Shown here one piece after another: positions 54,061 to 63,108 of a stretch of 64,000 bases of DNA. The first letter of the stretch is position 1. Every line of letters begins with the position of its first letter. This stretch comes from Thiothrix sp. (GTDB lineage Bacteria; Pseudomonadota; Gammaproteobacteria; Thiotrichales; Thiotrichaceae): contig SSFA01000008.1 in NCBI GenBank assembly GCA_008015155.1, positions 1-64,000 on the forward strand, given 5' to 3'. The notes under the pieces are model-generated. The model did not search any database and had not been told where the DNA came from. It was given only the letters and a program-made list of their open reading frames with translations. The translations under genes were made by a program, and so were the position numbers.

Positions 54061-55206
54061 ATGATGTATCAAAAGCTGATTGAGTTTATACAAGATCACT
54101 ATCAAACCACGGTATTTATCCCGCTTCATGCTCCAGTATTCAATGGGCAGGAACGGAATTATGTGTTAGAAACCATTGACTCAACCTTTGTTTCCAGTGT
54201 TGGGGCTTTTGTAGACCGTTTTGAGCAGGAAGTTGCAGCCCATACCAAAAGCCCTAAAGCAATAGCTACCGTCAATGGTACTGCGGCATTACATATTGCT
54301 TTAAAACTGGCGGGTGTCGAAAATGGCGATTTGGTCATTACCCAGCCACTCACTTTCGTCGCAACTTGTAATGCGATTGCCTATTGTAGGGCTGAACCTA
54401 TATTTGTTGATGTGGATAAGCACACATTAGGGCTATCAGCACAAGCCATGCAAGCATGGTTGGAAGAACATGCTTTTATTGATGATCAGCTAACCTGCCG
54501 TCAGCGGGACAGTCAACGGATCATTCGGGCTTGTTTACCCATGCACACCTTTGGGCATCCTGCTGATCTTGAAGGGATTATACGGATTTGTTCACAGTGG
54601 AATATCGCATTGGTTGAGGATGCAGCGGAATCATTAGGAAGCCTCTACAAAGGTCAGCATACGGGCACATTTGGCTTATTAGGTACGCTCAGTTTTAACG
54701 GCAATAAAATCATCACCACGGGTGGCGGCGGAATGATTTTGACCAATGAAGCTTTGGGTCAACGCGCAAAACACATCACCACAACGGCAAAACAGCCACA
54801 CCCTTATGAATTTGTGCATGATGAACTAGGCTATAACTACCGTTTGCCCAACCTAAATGCTGCACTCGGCTGCGCTCAATTGGAGCAGTTGGAAGCTTTT
54901 GTTGCTGAGAAACGAGCTTTAGCCCAAGCCTATGCAGACTTATTAGCTCATTCTTCACTGCAATTTGTGGTCGAGCCAAAACATTGTCGCAGTAATTACT
55001 GGTTGAATGCGGTGATCTGCGAGAATCAAGAACAGCGGAATGAGTTGTTAAAAGCTACCAATGAGGCTGGTGTCATGAGCCGCCCTATTTGGCAACTGAT
55101 GACCCAATTACCGATGTACTGCCATGCATTGAGAGGCGATATACCTAATGCTGAATGGTTGACACAACGGGTAGTCAATTTGCCCAGCAGCATAAAAACC
55201 CAATAG
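54061..55206 (+). CDS. legC: PLP-dependent aminotransferase of the legionaminic acid pathway (LegC)
   Basis: A DegT/AryC1-type sugar aminotransferase that puts an amino group at C4 of the keto sugar. IPLHAPVFNGQERNYVLETIDSTFVSSVG, ATVNGTAALHIAL, EDAAESLGS and the PLP-Lys site LSFNGNKIITTGGGGM are all present. I use ATG 54061, just after the legB stop, rather than the TTG that overlaps it. The C-terminus (VVNLPSSIKTQ) matches LegC. The next gene starts 6 bases later. Confidence 0.88.
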   Translation: MMYQKLIEFIQDHYQTTVFIPLHAPVFNGQERNYVLETIDSTFVSSVGAFVDRFEQEVAAHTKSPKAIATVNGTAALHIALKLAGVENGDLVITQPLTFVATCNAIAYCRAEPIFVDVDKHTLGLSAQAMQAWLEEHAFIDDQLTCRQRDSQRIIRACLPMHTFGHPADLEGIIRICSQWNIALVEDAAESLGSLYKGQHTGTFGLLGTLSFNGNKIITTGGGGMILTNEALGQRAKHITTTAKQPHPYEFVHDELGYNYRLPNLNAALGCAQLEQLEAFVAEKRALAQAYADLLAHSSLQFVVEPKHCRSNYWLNAVICENQEQRNELLKATNEAGVMSRPIWQLMTQLPMYCHALRGDIPNAEWLTQRVVNLPSSIKTQ

Positions 55207-55211
55207 CATTT

Positions 55212-55790
55212 ATGAAAAAACTCCTGTTAATCGGTGCGGGTGGACATTGCAAGTCTTGTATTGATGTCATTGAGCAACAAGGCTTATACGAGATTGCGGG
55301 CGTTATTGACAAGCCAGATGCTACATCTAAAGTTGTATTGGGCTACCCAGTGATTGGCACAGATGATCAACTAGCGTCTTTAAAGCAACATTTTGACTAT
55401 GCCTTTATCACCATAGGTCATCTAAGAAATGTTACCCCCAGAATAAAACTTTACGAACTGTTGAGAAAACTGGGTTATCAACTCCCCGTTATTGTTTCAC
55501 CTTTGAGCTATGTTTCAAAACATGCAAAGGTTGGAGCAGGCACAATTATCATGCACCATGTAATTGTTAATGCTGATGCAGAGATAGGTAATAACTGCAT
55601 TATTAATACCAAAGCATTGGTAGAACATGATGCTCAAGTGGGCAACCATTGCCATGTATCCACCAATGCCGTGGTGAATGGCGGCGTGAATGTGGGGGAA
55701 CGTAGCTTCATCGGCAGTTCAGCCACTACAAAACAATACATCAATATCCCGACAGATTCTTTTATCAAAGCAGGAAGTTTGACGCAGTGA
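55212..55790 (+). CDS. NeuD-type sugar acyltransferase (LegH-like)
   Basis: A 192-residue enzyme (from ATG 55212) with an N-terminal nucleotide-like fold (LLLIGAGGHCKSCIDVI) and a left-handed beta-helix of hexapeptide repeats (AKVGAGTIIMHHVIVNADAEIG... AQVGNHCHVSTNAVVNGGVNVGERSFIGSSATT). HHVIVNADAEIG holds the likely catalytic His. It would N-acylate the 4-amino group before the NeuC step, the role of LegH/PglD. A longer frame from 55155 overlaps legC and is rejected. Its stop overlaps the next gene's GTG (GTGA). Confidence 0.82.
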   Translation: MKKLLLIGAGGHCKSCIDVIEQQGLYEIAGVIDKPDATSKVVLGYPVIGTDDQLASLKQHFDYAFITIGHLRNVTPRIKLYELLRKLGYQLPVIVSPLSYVSKHAKVGAGTIIMHHVIVNADAEIGNNCIINTKALVEHDAQVGNHCHVSTNAVVNGGVNVGERSFIGSSATTKQYINIPTDSFIKAGSLTQ

Positions 55791-56788
55791 GTGTTTTTAT
55801 TATTGCCGAGGTTGGAGTCAACCATAACGGCTCGCTAGACTTAGCCAAACAATTGGTTGATGTTGCCAGTCGTTGTGGCGTAGATGCTGTCAAGTTCCAA
55901 ACATTCAGAGCAAGTACCTTAGTTACCAAAACAGCGCGGCAAGCAGACTATCAAACAGCCAATACCCAGAAAGAAGAAAGCCAGTTTGATATGTTGAAAC
56001 GCCTTGAACTGAGTGAAACCGATCATCATGCCTTGTTTGAGTACTGCGATCTGAAAAATATTGAGTTCATGTCAACGCCGTTTGACTTGCACAGTATCCA
56101 ATTCTTAGCAGAACTTGGCGTAAAGCGTTTCAAGATACCGTCAGGTGAGATTACCAATTACCCATACCTCAGCCTGATTGGGTCTTTCAATAAAGAGATT
56201 ATCCTCTCTACTGGCATGGCACATTTGGGTGAAGTTGAAGCAGCCATTCAGGTATTGCTAGAGGCTGGTACGGAACAACATAAGATCACCGTGCTGCACG
56301 CAACAACGGATTATCCGACTCAAATGACCGATGTTAATTTAAGAGCCATGCAAACTATGGCACAAGCCTTTAAACTCCCTGTCGGTTATTCGGACCACAC
56401 CCCCGGCATTGAAATTCCTACTGCGGCTGTTGCTTTAGGGGCAAGTGTCATCGAAAAGCATTTCACCTTAGATCGCAATTTGCCGGGACCTGACCACAAA
56501 GCGAGTTTAGAGCCTGACGAACTCAAAGCCATGGTTGTTGCTATCCGTAATATAGAGATTGCCTTGGGGGATGGTATAAAACGTGCCTCTCCGAATGAAG
56601 CTAAAAACAAACCTATTGCTCGTAAATCCATTGTTGCCAAGCAAGACATTCAAGCGGGTGATGCATTTACCCTTGACAATCTAACCACTAAACGCCCAGG
56701 TACAGGTATTTCGCCTATGCGTTGGCATGAAGTTTTGGGTAAAACAGCAAACCGTGCATTTGTCGCAGATGAGTTAATTGAGCTATGA
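55787..56788 (+). CDS. legI: N-acylneuraminate/legionaminate synthase (NeuB/LegI)
   Basis: Condenses a 6-deoxy-mannosamine-type sugar with phosphoenolpyruvate to make a nonulosonic acid. FIIAEVGVNHNGSLDLAKQLVDVA is the TIM-barrel start; DAVKFQTFRA, STPFDLHSIQFLAELGVKRFKIPSGE and GYSDHTPGIEIPTAAVALGASVIEKHFTLDRNLPGPDHKASL carry the active site. The C-terminal SAF domain is present (ARKSIVAKQDIQAGDAFT). GTG start overlaps the previous stop; the next gene's ATG overlaps its TGA. Confidence 0.93.
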   Translation: MSVFIIAEVGVNHNGSLDLAKQLVDVASRCGVDAVKFQTFRASTLVTKTARQADYQTANTQKEESQFDMLKRLELSETDHHALFEYCDLKNIEFMSTPFDLHSIQFLAELGVKRFKIPSGEITNYPYLSLIGSFNKEIILSTGMAHLGEVEAAIQVLLEAGTEQHKITVLHATTDYPTQMTDVNLRAMQTMAQAFKLPVGYSDHTPGIEIPTAAVALGASVIEKHFTLDRNLPGPDHKASLEPDELKAMVVAIRNIEIALGDGIKRASPNEAKNKPIARKSIVAKQDIQAGDAFTLDNLTTKRPGTGISPMRWHEVLGKTANRAFVADELIEL

Positions 56789-57963
56789 GCCGTAAAATTT
56801 GCGTCATTACTGGCACTCGCGCTGAATATGGTTTGCTGCGTTGGATTATGCAGGGCATCAAGGATGACCCCGAACTAACTCTGCAAATCATTGCTACAGG
56901 TATGCATCTGTCGCCGGAGTTTGGTCTTACTTACCAAGCGATAGAACAAGATGGCTTTCAGATTGACCACAAAGTTGAAATGCTGATCAGCTCAGATACT
57001 TCCGTCGGAATTGCCAAGTCTATGGGCTTAGGCATGATCGGCTTTGCAGATGCTTTAGCGCAATTACAACCGGATATTATTGTGGTCTTAGGTGACCGTT
57101 TTGAAATTTTTGCCGCAGTATCAGCGGCATTAGTTGCTCGTATTCCAGTTGCACATCTGCACGGGGGTGAAACAACTGAAGGTGCATTTGATGAAGCATT
57201 ACGGCATTCAATCACCAAGATGTCACATTTGCATTTCGTAGCAGCCGAGGTATACCGCCAACGGGTCATTCAACTGGGTGAGCAGCCTGAACGTGTGTTT
57301 TTAGTCGGTGGGCTAGGCATTGATAATATTAAACGCCTGTCACTACTGAATAAAACCGAACTTGAGCAATCACTGGATTTCAAATTAGGCATTAAAAACC
57401 TGTTGATCACATTCCACCCTGTCACACTGGAAACAGCTACGGCGGCTGATCAAATGCAGATGCTACTGCTAGCCTTAGAAGAATTGGAAGATACACAGCT
57501 TATTTTCACACTCCCGAATGCTGATACTGATGGACGCACTCTGATCAAGATGATCGAGCAGTTCGTGGCAAAGCGTACTAATGCCCATGCTTATACTTCT
57601 CTGGGGCAGTTACGCTATTTATCTTGTATCACCCATGTCGACGGAGTAATCGGTAACTCCTCCAGTGGATTAATAGAAGCTCCCAGCTTTAAGAAAGGTA
57701 CAATTAATATTGGCGATCGTCAACGTGGCAGACTACAGGCTGAGAGCGTTATCAACTGTGAACCGACTCTCGCCAGTATCAGATCGGCATTAAAGCAACT
57801 TTACTCTGTTGAATTTCAGGAAAAGCTCTGTCAGGTCATTAACCCTTACGGTGAGGGTGGAGCTAGTACCAAAATTATAGACACGTTGAAATATTATAAA
57901 ATCAACGAAATTCTTAAGAAAAAATTTCACGATTTACCAACGAAAAATATTACAGCACATTAA
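56785..57963 (+). CDS. legG: Hydrolysing NDP-sugar 2-epimerase (NeuC/LegG)
   Basis: Removes the nucleotide and inverts C2 to give the mannosamine-type precursor for the synthase. KICVITGTRAEYGLLRWIM, VLGDRFEIFAAVSAALVARIPVAHLHGGETTEGAFDEALRHSITKMSHLHFVA and the C-terminal GNSSSGLIEAPSFKKGTINIGDRQRGRL are diagnostic. At 392 residues it is normal. It has ATGA overlap with legI and 3 bases to ptmE. Its order before ptmE matches Campylobacter. Confidence 0.92.
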   Translation: MSRKICVITGTRAEYGLLRWIMQGIKDDPELTLQIIATGMHLSPEFGLTYQAIEQDGFQIDHKVEMLISSDTSVGIAKSMGLGMIGFADALAQLQPDIIVVLGDRFEIFAAVSAALVARIPVAHLHGGETTEGAFDEALRHSITKMSHLHFVAAEVYRQRVIQLGEQPERVFLVGGLGIDNIKRLSLLNKTELEQSLDFKLGIKNLLITFHPVTLETATAADQMQMLLLALEELEDTQLIFTLPNADTDGRTLIKMIEQFVAKRTNAHAYTSLGQLRYLSCITHVDGVIGNSSSGLIEAPSFKKGTINIGDRQRGRLQAESVINCEPTLASIRSALKQLYSVEFQEKLCQVINPYGEGGASTKIIDTLKYYKINEILKKKFHDLPTKNITAH

Positions 57964-57966
57964 GTC

Positions 57967-59019
57967 ATGAACTCATCCGAACAATTGTGGCAACAAGCCA
58001 TTCTCAAGACTGATGCAACCATCGGCGAAGCCATCCGCAATCTAGATCAAGTTGCCATTAAAATTGTCTTGGTGTGCAATGAGGCGGGCATTCTGGAAGG
58101 CACGGTATCTGATGGCGATATACGACGTGGCTTACTGAAAGGCTTGAACATGGATAGCCCTGTTCTCAGCGTCACACATCGTAATGCACTGGTTGTGCCG
58201 CCTGATTTTAGCCGCGAAATGGTTATGCAGCTCATGGTGGCAAATAAGATCCATCAAATTCCCGTACTTGATGAAGAGCGTCATGTCATTGGCTTATACC
58301 TTTGGGATGAAATGACCTTGCCACCAGCACGTCCGAATCTGATGGTCATTATGGCGGGTGGCATGGGGACACGTTTACGCCCCCATACTGAAAACTGCCC
58401 TAAGCCATTATTGCCAGTGGCAGGCAAACCGATGCTGGAACATATTATTGAGCGTGCCAAACAAGAAGGATTTAACCAGTTCATGCTTGCCATTCACTAC
58501 CTCGGTCACATGATTGAGGATTACTTTGGTAATGGTGAACACCTAGGAGTACAAATCAGCTACTTGCGGGAGAAAGCACCGTTAGGGACTGCTGGGGCTT
58601 TGAGCTTACTGAATCCTGTGCCTGATACACCCTTTGTGGTAACTAATGGTGATGTAATGACAGACATCCGTTATGGTGAACTTCTTGATTTTCACATCCG
58701 ACACGCTGCGGCTGCCACGATGGCAGTGCGTGTACATGAATGGCAACATCCATTTGGCGTAGTGCAGATGCAGGGTGTGAATATCGTTGGTTTTGAAGAA
58801 AAACCAATTGCCCGAAGCCATATTAACGCAGGCATATATGCACTCGATCCCTCTGCATTAAATGTTTTAACTACTGATAGTCGTTGTGATATGCCAACTT
58901 TATTTGAACGCTTACAGGTTGAAGCAAAACGAACTGTTGCCTACCCCATGCATGAGCCTTGGTTAGATGTTGGCAGGCCAGATGACTTAAAAATAGCCAA
59001 CTCCACGAAATATAAATAA
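57967..59019 (+). CDS. ptmE: CBS-domain sugar nucleotidyltransferase (PtmE-like)
   Basis: A 350-residue protein with two N-terminal CBS motifs (about 1-115; VSDGDIRRGLL, KIHQIPVLDEERHVIGLY) and a GlmU/RmlA-type nucleotidyltransferase domain (MVIMAGGMGTRLRPHTENCPKPLLPVAGKPMLEHII). In Campylobacter the equivalent makes the GDP-amino sugar that starts the legionaminic pathway. That activity is inferred from family and gene order. The CBS pair suggests nucleotide control. Confidence 0.88.
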   Translation: MNSSEQLWQQAILKTDATIGEAIRNLDQVAIKIVLVCNEAGILEGTVSDGDIRRGLLKGLNMDSPVLSVTHRNALVVPPDFSREMVMQLMVANKIHQIPVLDEERHVIGLYLWDEMTLPPARPNLMVIMAGGMGTRLRPHTENCPKPLLPVAGKPMLEHIIERAKQEGFNQFMLAIHYLGHMIEDYFGNGEHLGVQISYLREKAPLGTAGALSLLNPVPDTPFVVTNGDVMTDIRYGELLDFHIRHAAAATMAVRVHEWQHPFGVVQMQGVNIVGFEEKPIARSHINAGIYALDPSALNVLTTDSRCDMPTLFERLQVEAKRTVAYPMHEPWLDVGRPDDLKIANSTKYK

Positions 59020-59035
59020 CTATCGGAAAAGTACT

Positions 59036-60076
59036 GTGTCCATCGAACGTATTCTAATTGTTGGTCTAGGAAGTATTGGTAAACGTCATTTACGATTGGT
59101 TAGTGATTTCTTACCTGAAGCTGACATACGGGTACTTAGACACCAGCAATCCAACTTGCCATCAACTATAAAAAATAAATGCTTTTTCAATCTTGAAGAG
59201 GCTCTAAAATTCAAACCTCATGTAACTGTACTTTCCAATCCCGCACCATTTCATATACCAATAGCACAAGCATTTGCTGAAATTGGTACACATCTTCTTA
59301 TTGAAAAACCCTTGTCAACCTCACAAGAAGGCGTACTCAAATTAATAAAAACCTGTCATCAAAAACAAAATACTCTACTAATTGGTTACAATCTGCGCTT
59401 TTTGACATCACTACAGCAATATCGACATCTTCTAATTAACGATAAAATAGTTGGTAATATCTTGTCAGTACGTTGTGAAATTGGACAATACTTGCCATCC
59501 TGGCGACCAGAGACCAATTACCGTGATAGTGTATCAGCTCAACAAGCTTTGGGGGGTGGTGTATTGTTCGAACTTAGTCATGAACTTGACTATCTTCGCT
59601 GGATATTCGGTGACATTGATTGGGTATATGCAAAAATTAGCAAACAAAGTGATTTAGAAATTAATGTTGAAGACACTGCACACATTATCTTAGGATTCAC
59701 TAAAACAGAATATAATAGCACTCAGGTAATTGGTACAGTTAATTTGGATTTTATTAGACAAGATACTACCAGATTATGTACTGTAATAGGTGATAAAAGT
59801 AGCTTACGTTGGGATGGTCTCACAGGCAAAATAACATTATATGATACAATACAAAAAAAATGGTCTGAGATATTCCAACATTCACATCATCGTGATGAAA
59901 GTTATATGACAGAATGGTCACACTTCATAAAATGCGTCAATAACATTGAACAACCATTCATTACTGGAGAGGATGGTTTGAAAGTGTTACAGCTTATTGA
60001 AGCAATTCGTTTATCATCAAATTGTGATAAAAAAATTTATCTTGCTGATGCAGCTATAAATGAGAAGACTTTATGA
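59036..60076 (+). CDS. ptmF: Gfo/Idh/MocA-type oxidoreductase (PtmF-like)
   Basis: A 346-residue NAD(P)-dependent sugar dehydrogenase-like protein. RILIVGLGSIGKRHLRLV is the Rossmann start; LIEKPLSTSQEG carries the conserved EKP, and YNLRFLTSLQQYRHLL follows. GTG 59036 is the start, with a weak GGAAA site. It overlaps the next gene by four bases (ATGA). In the Campylobacter locus PtmF helps make the amino-sugar precursor with PtmA; exact chemistry here is inferred. Confidence 0.82.
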   Translation: MSIERILIVGLGSIGKRHLRLVSDFLPEADIRVLRHQQSNLPSTIKNKCFFNLEEALKFKPHVTVLSNPAPFHIPIAQAFAEIGTHLLIEKPLSTSQEGVLKLIKTCHQKQNTLLIGYNLRFLTSLQQYRHLLINDKIVGNILSVRCEIGQYLPSWRPETNYRDSVSAQQALGGGVLFELSHELDYLRWIFGDIDWVYAKISKQSDLEINVEDTAHIILGFTKTEYNSTQVIGTVNLDFIRQDTTRLCTVIGDKSSLRWDGLTGKITLYDTIQKKWSEIFQHSHHRDESYMTEWSHFIKCVNNIEQPFITGEDGLKVLQLIEAIRLSSNCDKKIYLADAAINEKTL

Positions 60077-60771
60077 CGAATACAGTAGGTTTTATTTTTG
60101 CCCGAGGTGGCTCTAAAGGATTACCTAGAAAAAATATTCTTCCGTTACAAGGTAAACCATTAATAGCTTGGGCTATCGAACATGCTCTTGCAGTAAAAAA
60201 GATAGAACGACTAATCGTTTCGACTGATTCAGAAGAAATTGCTACAGTTGCTTTACAATATGGAGCTGAAATTCCGTTCATGAGACCCAGAGAACTTGCA
60301 CAAGATAATACACCAGAATGGTTAGCTTGGCGTCATGCACTTAACTATTTAATTGACACAGATGGTTGCTTACCAAAAACTATGGTTTCTATACCTACTA
60401 CAGCTCCTTTGCGATTGCCTATAGACATAGAGAATTGTTTAATTGAATATGAAAAAGGCAACTCAGATGTGATTATTACAATAACCGAGGCTCATCGCAG
60501 TCCTTACTTTAATATGGTCAAAGTTAATTTAGATGGGCATGTTGCGTTGGTGATTCCTTCTCCTCAAAATATCGCTCGCCGTCAAGATACACCTTCTGTT
60601 TATGACATAACAACTGTGTGTTATGTCATGGATCCAATATTTGTCATGAGTCATACATCAATTTTTGAAGGTAGGGTCAGATCTGTATATGTTCCTAAAG
60701 AAAGATCTCTTGACATTGATACGCCTATAGATTTTCAGATAGCTGAAGTTTTATTCAACCCTATAAGATAA
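60073..60771 (+). CDS. legF: Acylneuraminate cytidylyltransferase (NeuA/LegF, PtmB-like)
   Basis: Activates the finished nonulosonic acid with CTP, giving the CMP-sugar donor. FIFARGGSKGLPRKNILPLQGKPLIAWAIEHAL is the nucleotide-binding start and STDSEEIATVALQYGAEIPFMRP follows. ERSLDIDTPIDFQIAE near the end is the metal-binding Asp-x-Asp-x-x-x-Asp block. At 232 residues it is a single-domain form. It overlaps ptmF and is 5 bases from the SDR gene. Confidence 0.9.
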   Translation: MTNTVGFIFARGGSKGLPRKNILPLQGKPLIAWAIEHALAVKKIERLIVSTDSEEIATVALQYGAEIPFMRPRELAQDNTPEWLAWRHALNYLIDTDGCLPKTMVSIPTTAPLRLPIDIENCLIEYEKGNSDVIITITEAHRSPYFNMVKVNLDGHVALVIPSPQNIARRQDTPSVYDITTVCYVMDPIFVMSHTSIFEGRVRSVYVPKERSLDIDTPIDFQIAEVLFNPIR

Positions 60772-60776
60772 GATTT

Positions 60777-61580
60777 ATGAGCACTATAAACGAACTAAGC
60801 AACTTAAAAGATAGGCGAGCTTTAATTACAGGTGCATCTGGTGGTCTTGGGCAAGTCATAGCTGAAACATTAGGAGAGCTTGGAGCAGATCTTCTGCTAA
60901 TAGATCGAGATAATAAGCAACTTAAAGAGCTAAGTGATCGTTTAGAAAAAAAGTGGCAAATTAATATAAATTACGAAGTATGTGATCTAGAGCGGCAAGA
61001 TCAACGTTTAGAGTTAATAAAACTAATTAAAGATAATAATCTAAGTATTAACATACTAGTAAATAACGCTGCCTTTGTTGGTACATCTGATTTGACTGGT
61101 TGGGCAGTGCCTTTTGAAGAACAAACCTTAGAAACATGGAGACGAGCATTAGAAGTTAATCTAACAGCTATCTTTGAGCTCTGTCAAAAATTATACCCTG
61201 TGCTTAAAATAGAAAATGGTTCAAGTATAATCAATATTTCATCTATTTATGGTTTATATGCTCCTGACTGGAGTTTGTATGAAGGAACCACTATGAGTAA
61301 TCCTGCTGCTTATAATGCAAGTAAAGGAGGCCTCCTACAGCTTACACGCTGGTTAGCCACAAACATGGCCCCTCATGTTCGTGTTAATGCCATATCACCG
61401 GGTGGTATTTTCAGAAACCAACCAGAAATCTTTGTTAAACGCTATGAGAAAAAAACACCTCTTCAAAGAATGGCTACAGAAGATGACTTTAGAGGAACTA
61501 TCGCTTATTTAGCCAGCGATTTATCAAAATATATAACTGGACAAAACTTAATTGTTGATGGAGGTTGGGGAATATGGTAA
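60777..61580 (+). CDS. ptmA: Short-chain dehydrogenase (PtmA-like)
   Basis: A 267-residue SDR enzyme. ALITGASGGLGQVIAETLGELGADLLLIDRDN is the NAD site; NNAAFVG, then SIINISSIYGLYAPDWSLYEG and NPAAYNASKGGLLQLTRWLA give Ser, Tyr and Lys of the active site. It ends in GQNLIVDGGWGIW. Last of the leg/ptm run; it follows legF by 5 bases, as PtmA follows PtmB in Campylobacter. Its role in precursor synthesis is inferred from that. Confidence 0.85.
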   Translation: MSTINELSNLKDRRALITGASGGLGQVIAETLGELGADLLLIDRDNKQLKELSDRLEKKWQININYEVCDLERQDQRLELIKLIKDNNLSINILVNNAAFVGTSDLTGWAVPFEEQTLETWRRALEVNLTAIFELCQKLYPVLKIENGSSIINISSIYGLYAPDWSLYEGTTMSNPAAYNASKGGLLQLTRWLATNMAPHVRVNAISPGGIFRNQPEIFVKRYEKKTPLQRMATEDDFRGTIAYLASDLSKYITGQNLIVDGGWGIW

Positions 61581-61757
61581 TAAAGAAAATTATATTATTT
61601 AAAATAAAATAAAAAACACTGCAATATAAAAGTATTATTTAATAGTCCCCGTAAAATTCAAAAACTGAGCGTTTTCATTTTTTTAGTAAGCCCTTCGAAC
61701 CTAGACTTAGATCCAAAATTGGCTCAATTTCAATGAATGAGTTTGCTTAAAAATTGA
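61581..61757. other. Gap after ptmA, no gene
   Basis: AT-rich sequence with no open frame of useful length. A short run after 61640 (TAGTCCCCGTAAAATTC, then GCCCTTCGAACC) looks different from its surroundings and could be an old element edge, but I cannot name it. The following acyltransferase frame opens at 61758. Confidence 0.4.
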
Positions 61758-62474
61758 ATTTCTCAGGATTCTAATATATTTCACCCTTCAGCAACTAAAC
61801 TCAAACTGATCCATATTAGTGCTTTACTTAAGTTTGTAAAAAAACAAACTAACACTCTTATACCAGAACGAAAACCTCTAGATATTACGCAAAAAGAGAT
61901 TAGTAGTATTGTAGATAGATGTTTGTATAGTGCAGCATATATAAATAGAAAATACTATCAAGAAAATGGGAATCCGATATTTCACCAATTCAATTCTGAT
62001 CATTATGCTATGTTTTTATATTTTCTATCTAATACTTTGTATAAAAATAATAAAATAATAGAAGCCACCAAAATTTTTTTATTAAATAAAGCCTTACATG
62101 GGATTGACGCTTTCTATTCCATAGTTTTGCCTGAAATATTTTATTTTGTCCATCCAATAGGAACAATATTAGGTAACGCAGTCTATAGTGACTACTTAGT
62201 AGTATATCAAGGTGTCACAGTTGGTTCAGATCGAAACGAACAAAACATAAATGGATTATATCCAGAATTTTCTAAAGGATGCACATTGCTTGCCAATAGC
62301 TCTATAATTGGCAAATGTCGAATTGGAGAAAATGTTATTTTGGGTGCTCATAGTTTTATCAGAAATCGTGTCGTTTCTGACAACATAATTATTTTGGGTC
62401 AGTATCCTAATAACCAATATATAGAAAATAGACACCATTATTTAAACTATTACTTTGGTCAAAGCTTAAAATAG
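61758..62474 (+). CDS. CysE-like hexapeptide acyltransferase, start unclear
   Basis: Serine-acetyltransferase-like protein. The core from YSAAYINRKYYQENGNPIFHQFNSDHYAMFLYFLSN to KALHGIDAFYSIVLPEIF is the helical part; VHPIGTILGNAVYSDYLVVYQGVTVG, then SSIIGKCRIGENVILGAHSFI are hexapeptide repeats. The frame is open from 61758 with plausible protein (IHISALLKFVKKQ, KPLDITQKEISSIVDRC) but has no ATG, GTG or TTG before TTG 61923. Homologues extend upstream of 61923, so either the start region is lost or a rare start (CTG 61806, ATT) is used. It probably modifies a sugar of the polysaccharide. Confidence 0.65.
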   Translation: MSQDSNIFHPSATKLKLIHISALLKFVKKQTNTLIPERKPLDITQKEISSIVDRCLYSAAYINRKYYQENGNPIFHQFNSDHYAMFLYFLSNTLYKNNKIIEATKIFLLNKALHGIDAFYSIVLPEIFYFVHPIGTILGNAVYSDYLVVYQGVTVGSDRNEQNINGLYPEFSKGCTLLANSSIIGKCRIGENVILGAHSFIRNRVVSDNIIILGQYPNNQYIENRHHYLNYYFGQSLK

Positions 62475-62487
62475 GAATATATTGGTT

Positions 62488-63039
62488 ATGCAACAAAAAG
62501 ATAGTAATCTTGATGTAGGTTGTGGTGCAAATAAAACTGAAGGCTGCTTAGGGATAGATAGAGTGAGCCTGCCAGATGTGGATATTGTACACGATTTAGA
62601 TTTAATACCTTGGCCTATTGAAAACTCAAAATTCGACAATATATTCGCAAATCATTTTTTAGAACACTCAAAAGACATTATTAAGACTTTAGCAGAACTT
62701 CATCGAATTACCAAAAATAATGGGAAGATTTATATCAGAGTTCCACATTATACTAGTGACAATTTTTACAGTGACTTGACACATAAAACAGCCTTTGCTT
62801 GGAGAAGTTTTGATCACTTTTCCATTAATGGTAAAATAGATTATAATTTTTATGAGCCATTTAAATTTGAAATCTTAGAGCGAAGAATTTATCTTTTAAA
62901 TCCCAAATTAAAACTAAATCCATTCAAATTATCAGGAATAGAATATTTAGCAAATAAATTCCCTAGAGTCTATGAGCGTTTTCTCGCATATATAATACCT
63001 GCCTCCGAATTGTTTTTTTGTTTAAGAGTAATAAAATAA
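62488..63039 (+). CDS. SAM-dependent methyltransferase (class I)
   Basis: A 183-residue methyltransferase-fold protein. SNLDVGCGANKTEGCLGIDRV is the SAM site (motif I) and ANHFLEHSKDIIKTLAELHRITKNNGKIYIRVPH is the Methyltransf_11 second half. I use ATG 62488, with TAGGA upstream; TTG 62482 is less likely. The substrate is probably a sugar of the locus. An IS1 element is inserted exactly at its stop codon, so its 3' end is intact. Confidence 0.78.
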   Translation: MQQKDSNLDVGCGANKTEGCLGIDRVSLPDVDIVHDLDLIPWPIENSKFDNIFANHFLEHSKDIIKTLAELHRITKNNGKIYIRVPHYTSDNFYSDLTHKTAFAWRSFDHFSINGKIDYNFYEPFKFEILERRIYLLNPKLKLNPFKLSGIEYLANKFPRVYERFLAYIIPASELFFCLRVIK

Positions 63040-63040
63040 T

Positions 63041-63066
63041 TGGTCATGTATTTAATCAGTTGAAAG
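63041..63066 (+). repeat. Left terminal inverted repeat of the IS1 element
   Basis: TGGTCATGTATTTAATCAG continuing to TTGAAAG, an exact reverse complement of the right end at 63787-63812. Confidence 0.9.
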
Positions 63067-63108
63067 GAAGTTAGACTAAGCGGGAGTTCAACAGGACGGC
63101 AGAACGTG

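Noticed and set aside
53060..61580. A plain sialic acid (Neu5Ac) locus
   Set aside because: LegB and LegC genes make a 6-deoxy diamino sugar; Neu5Ac needs neither.
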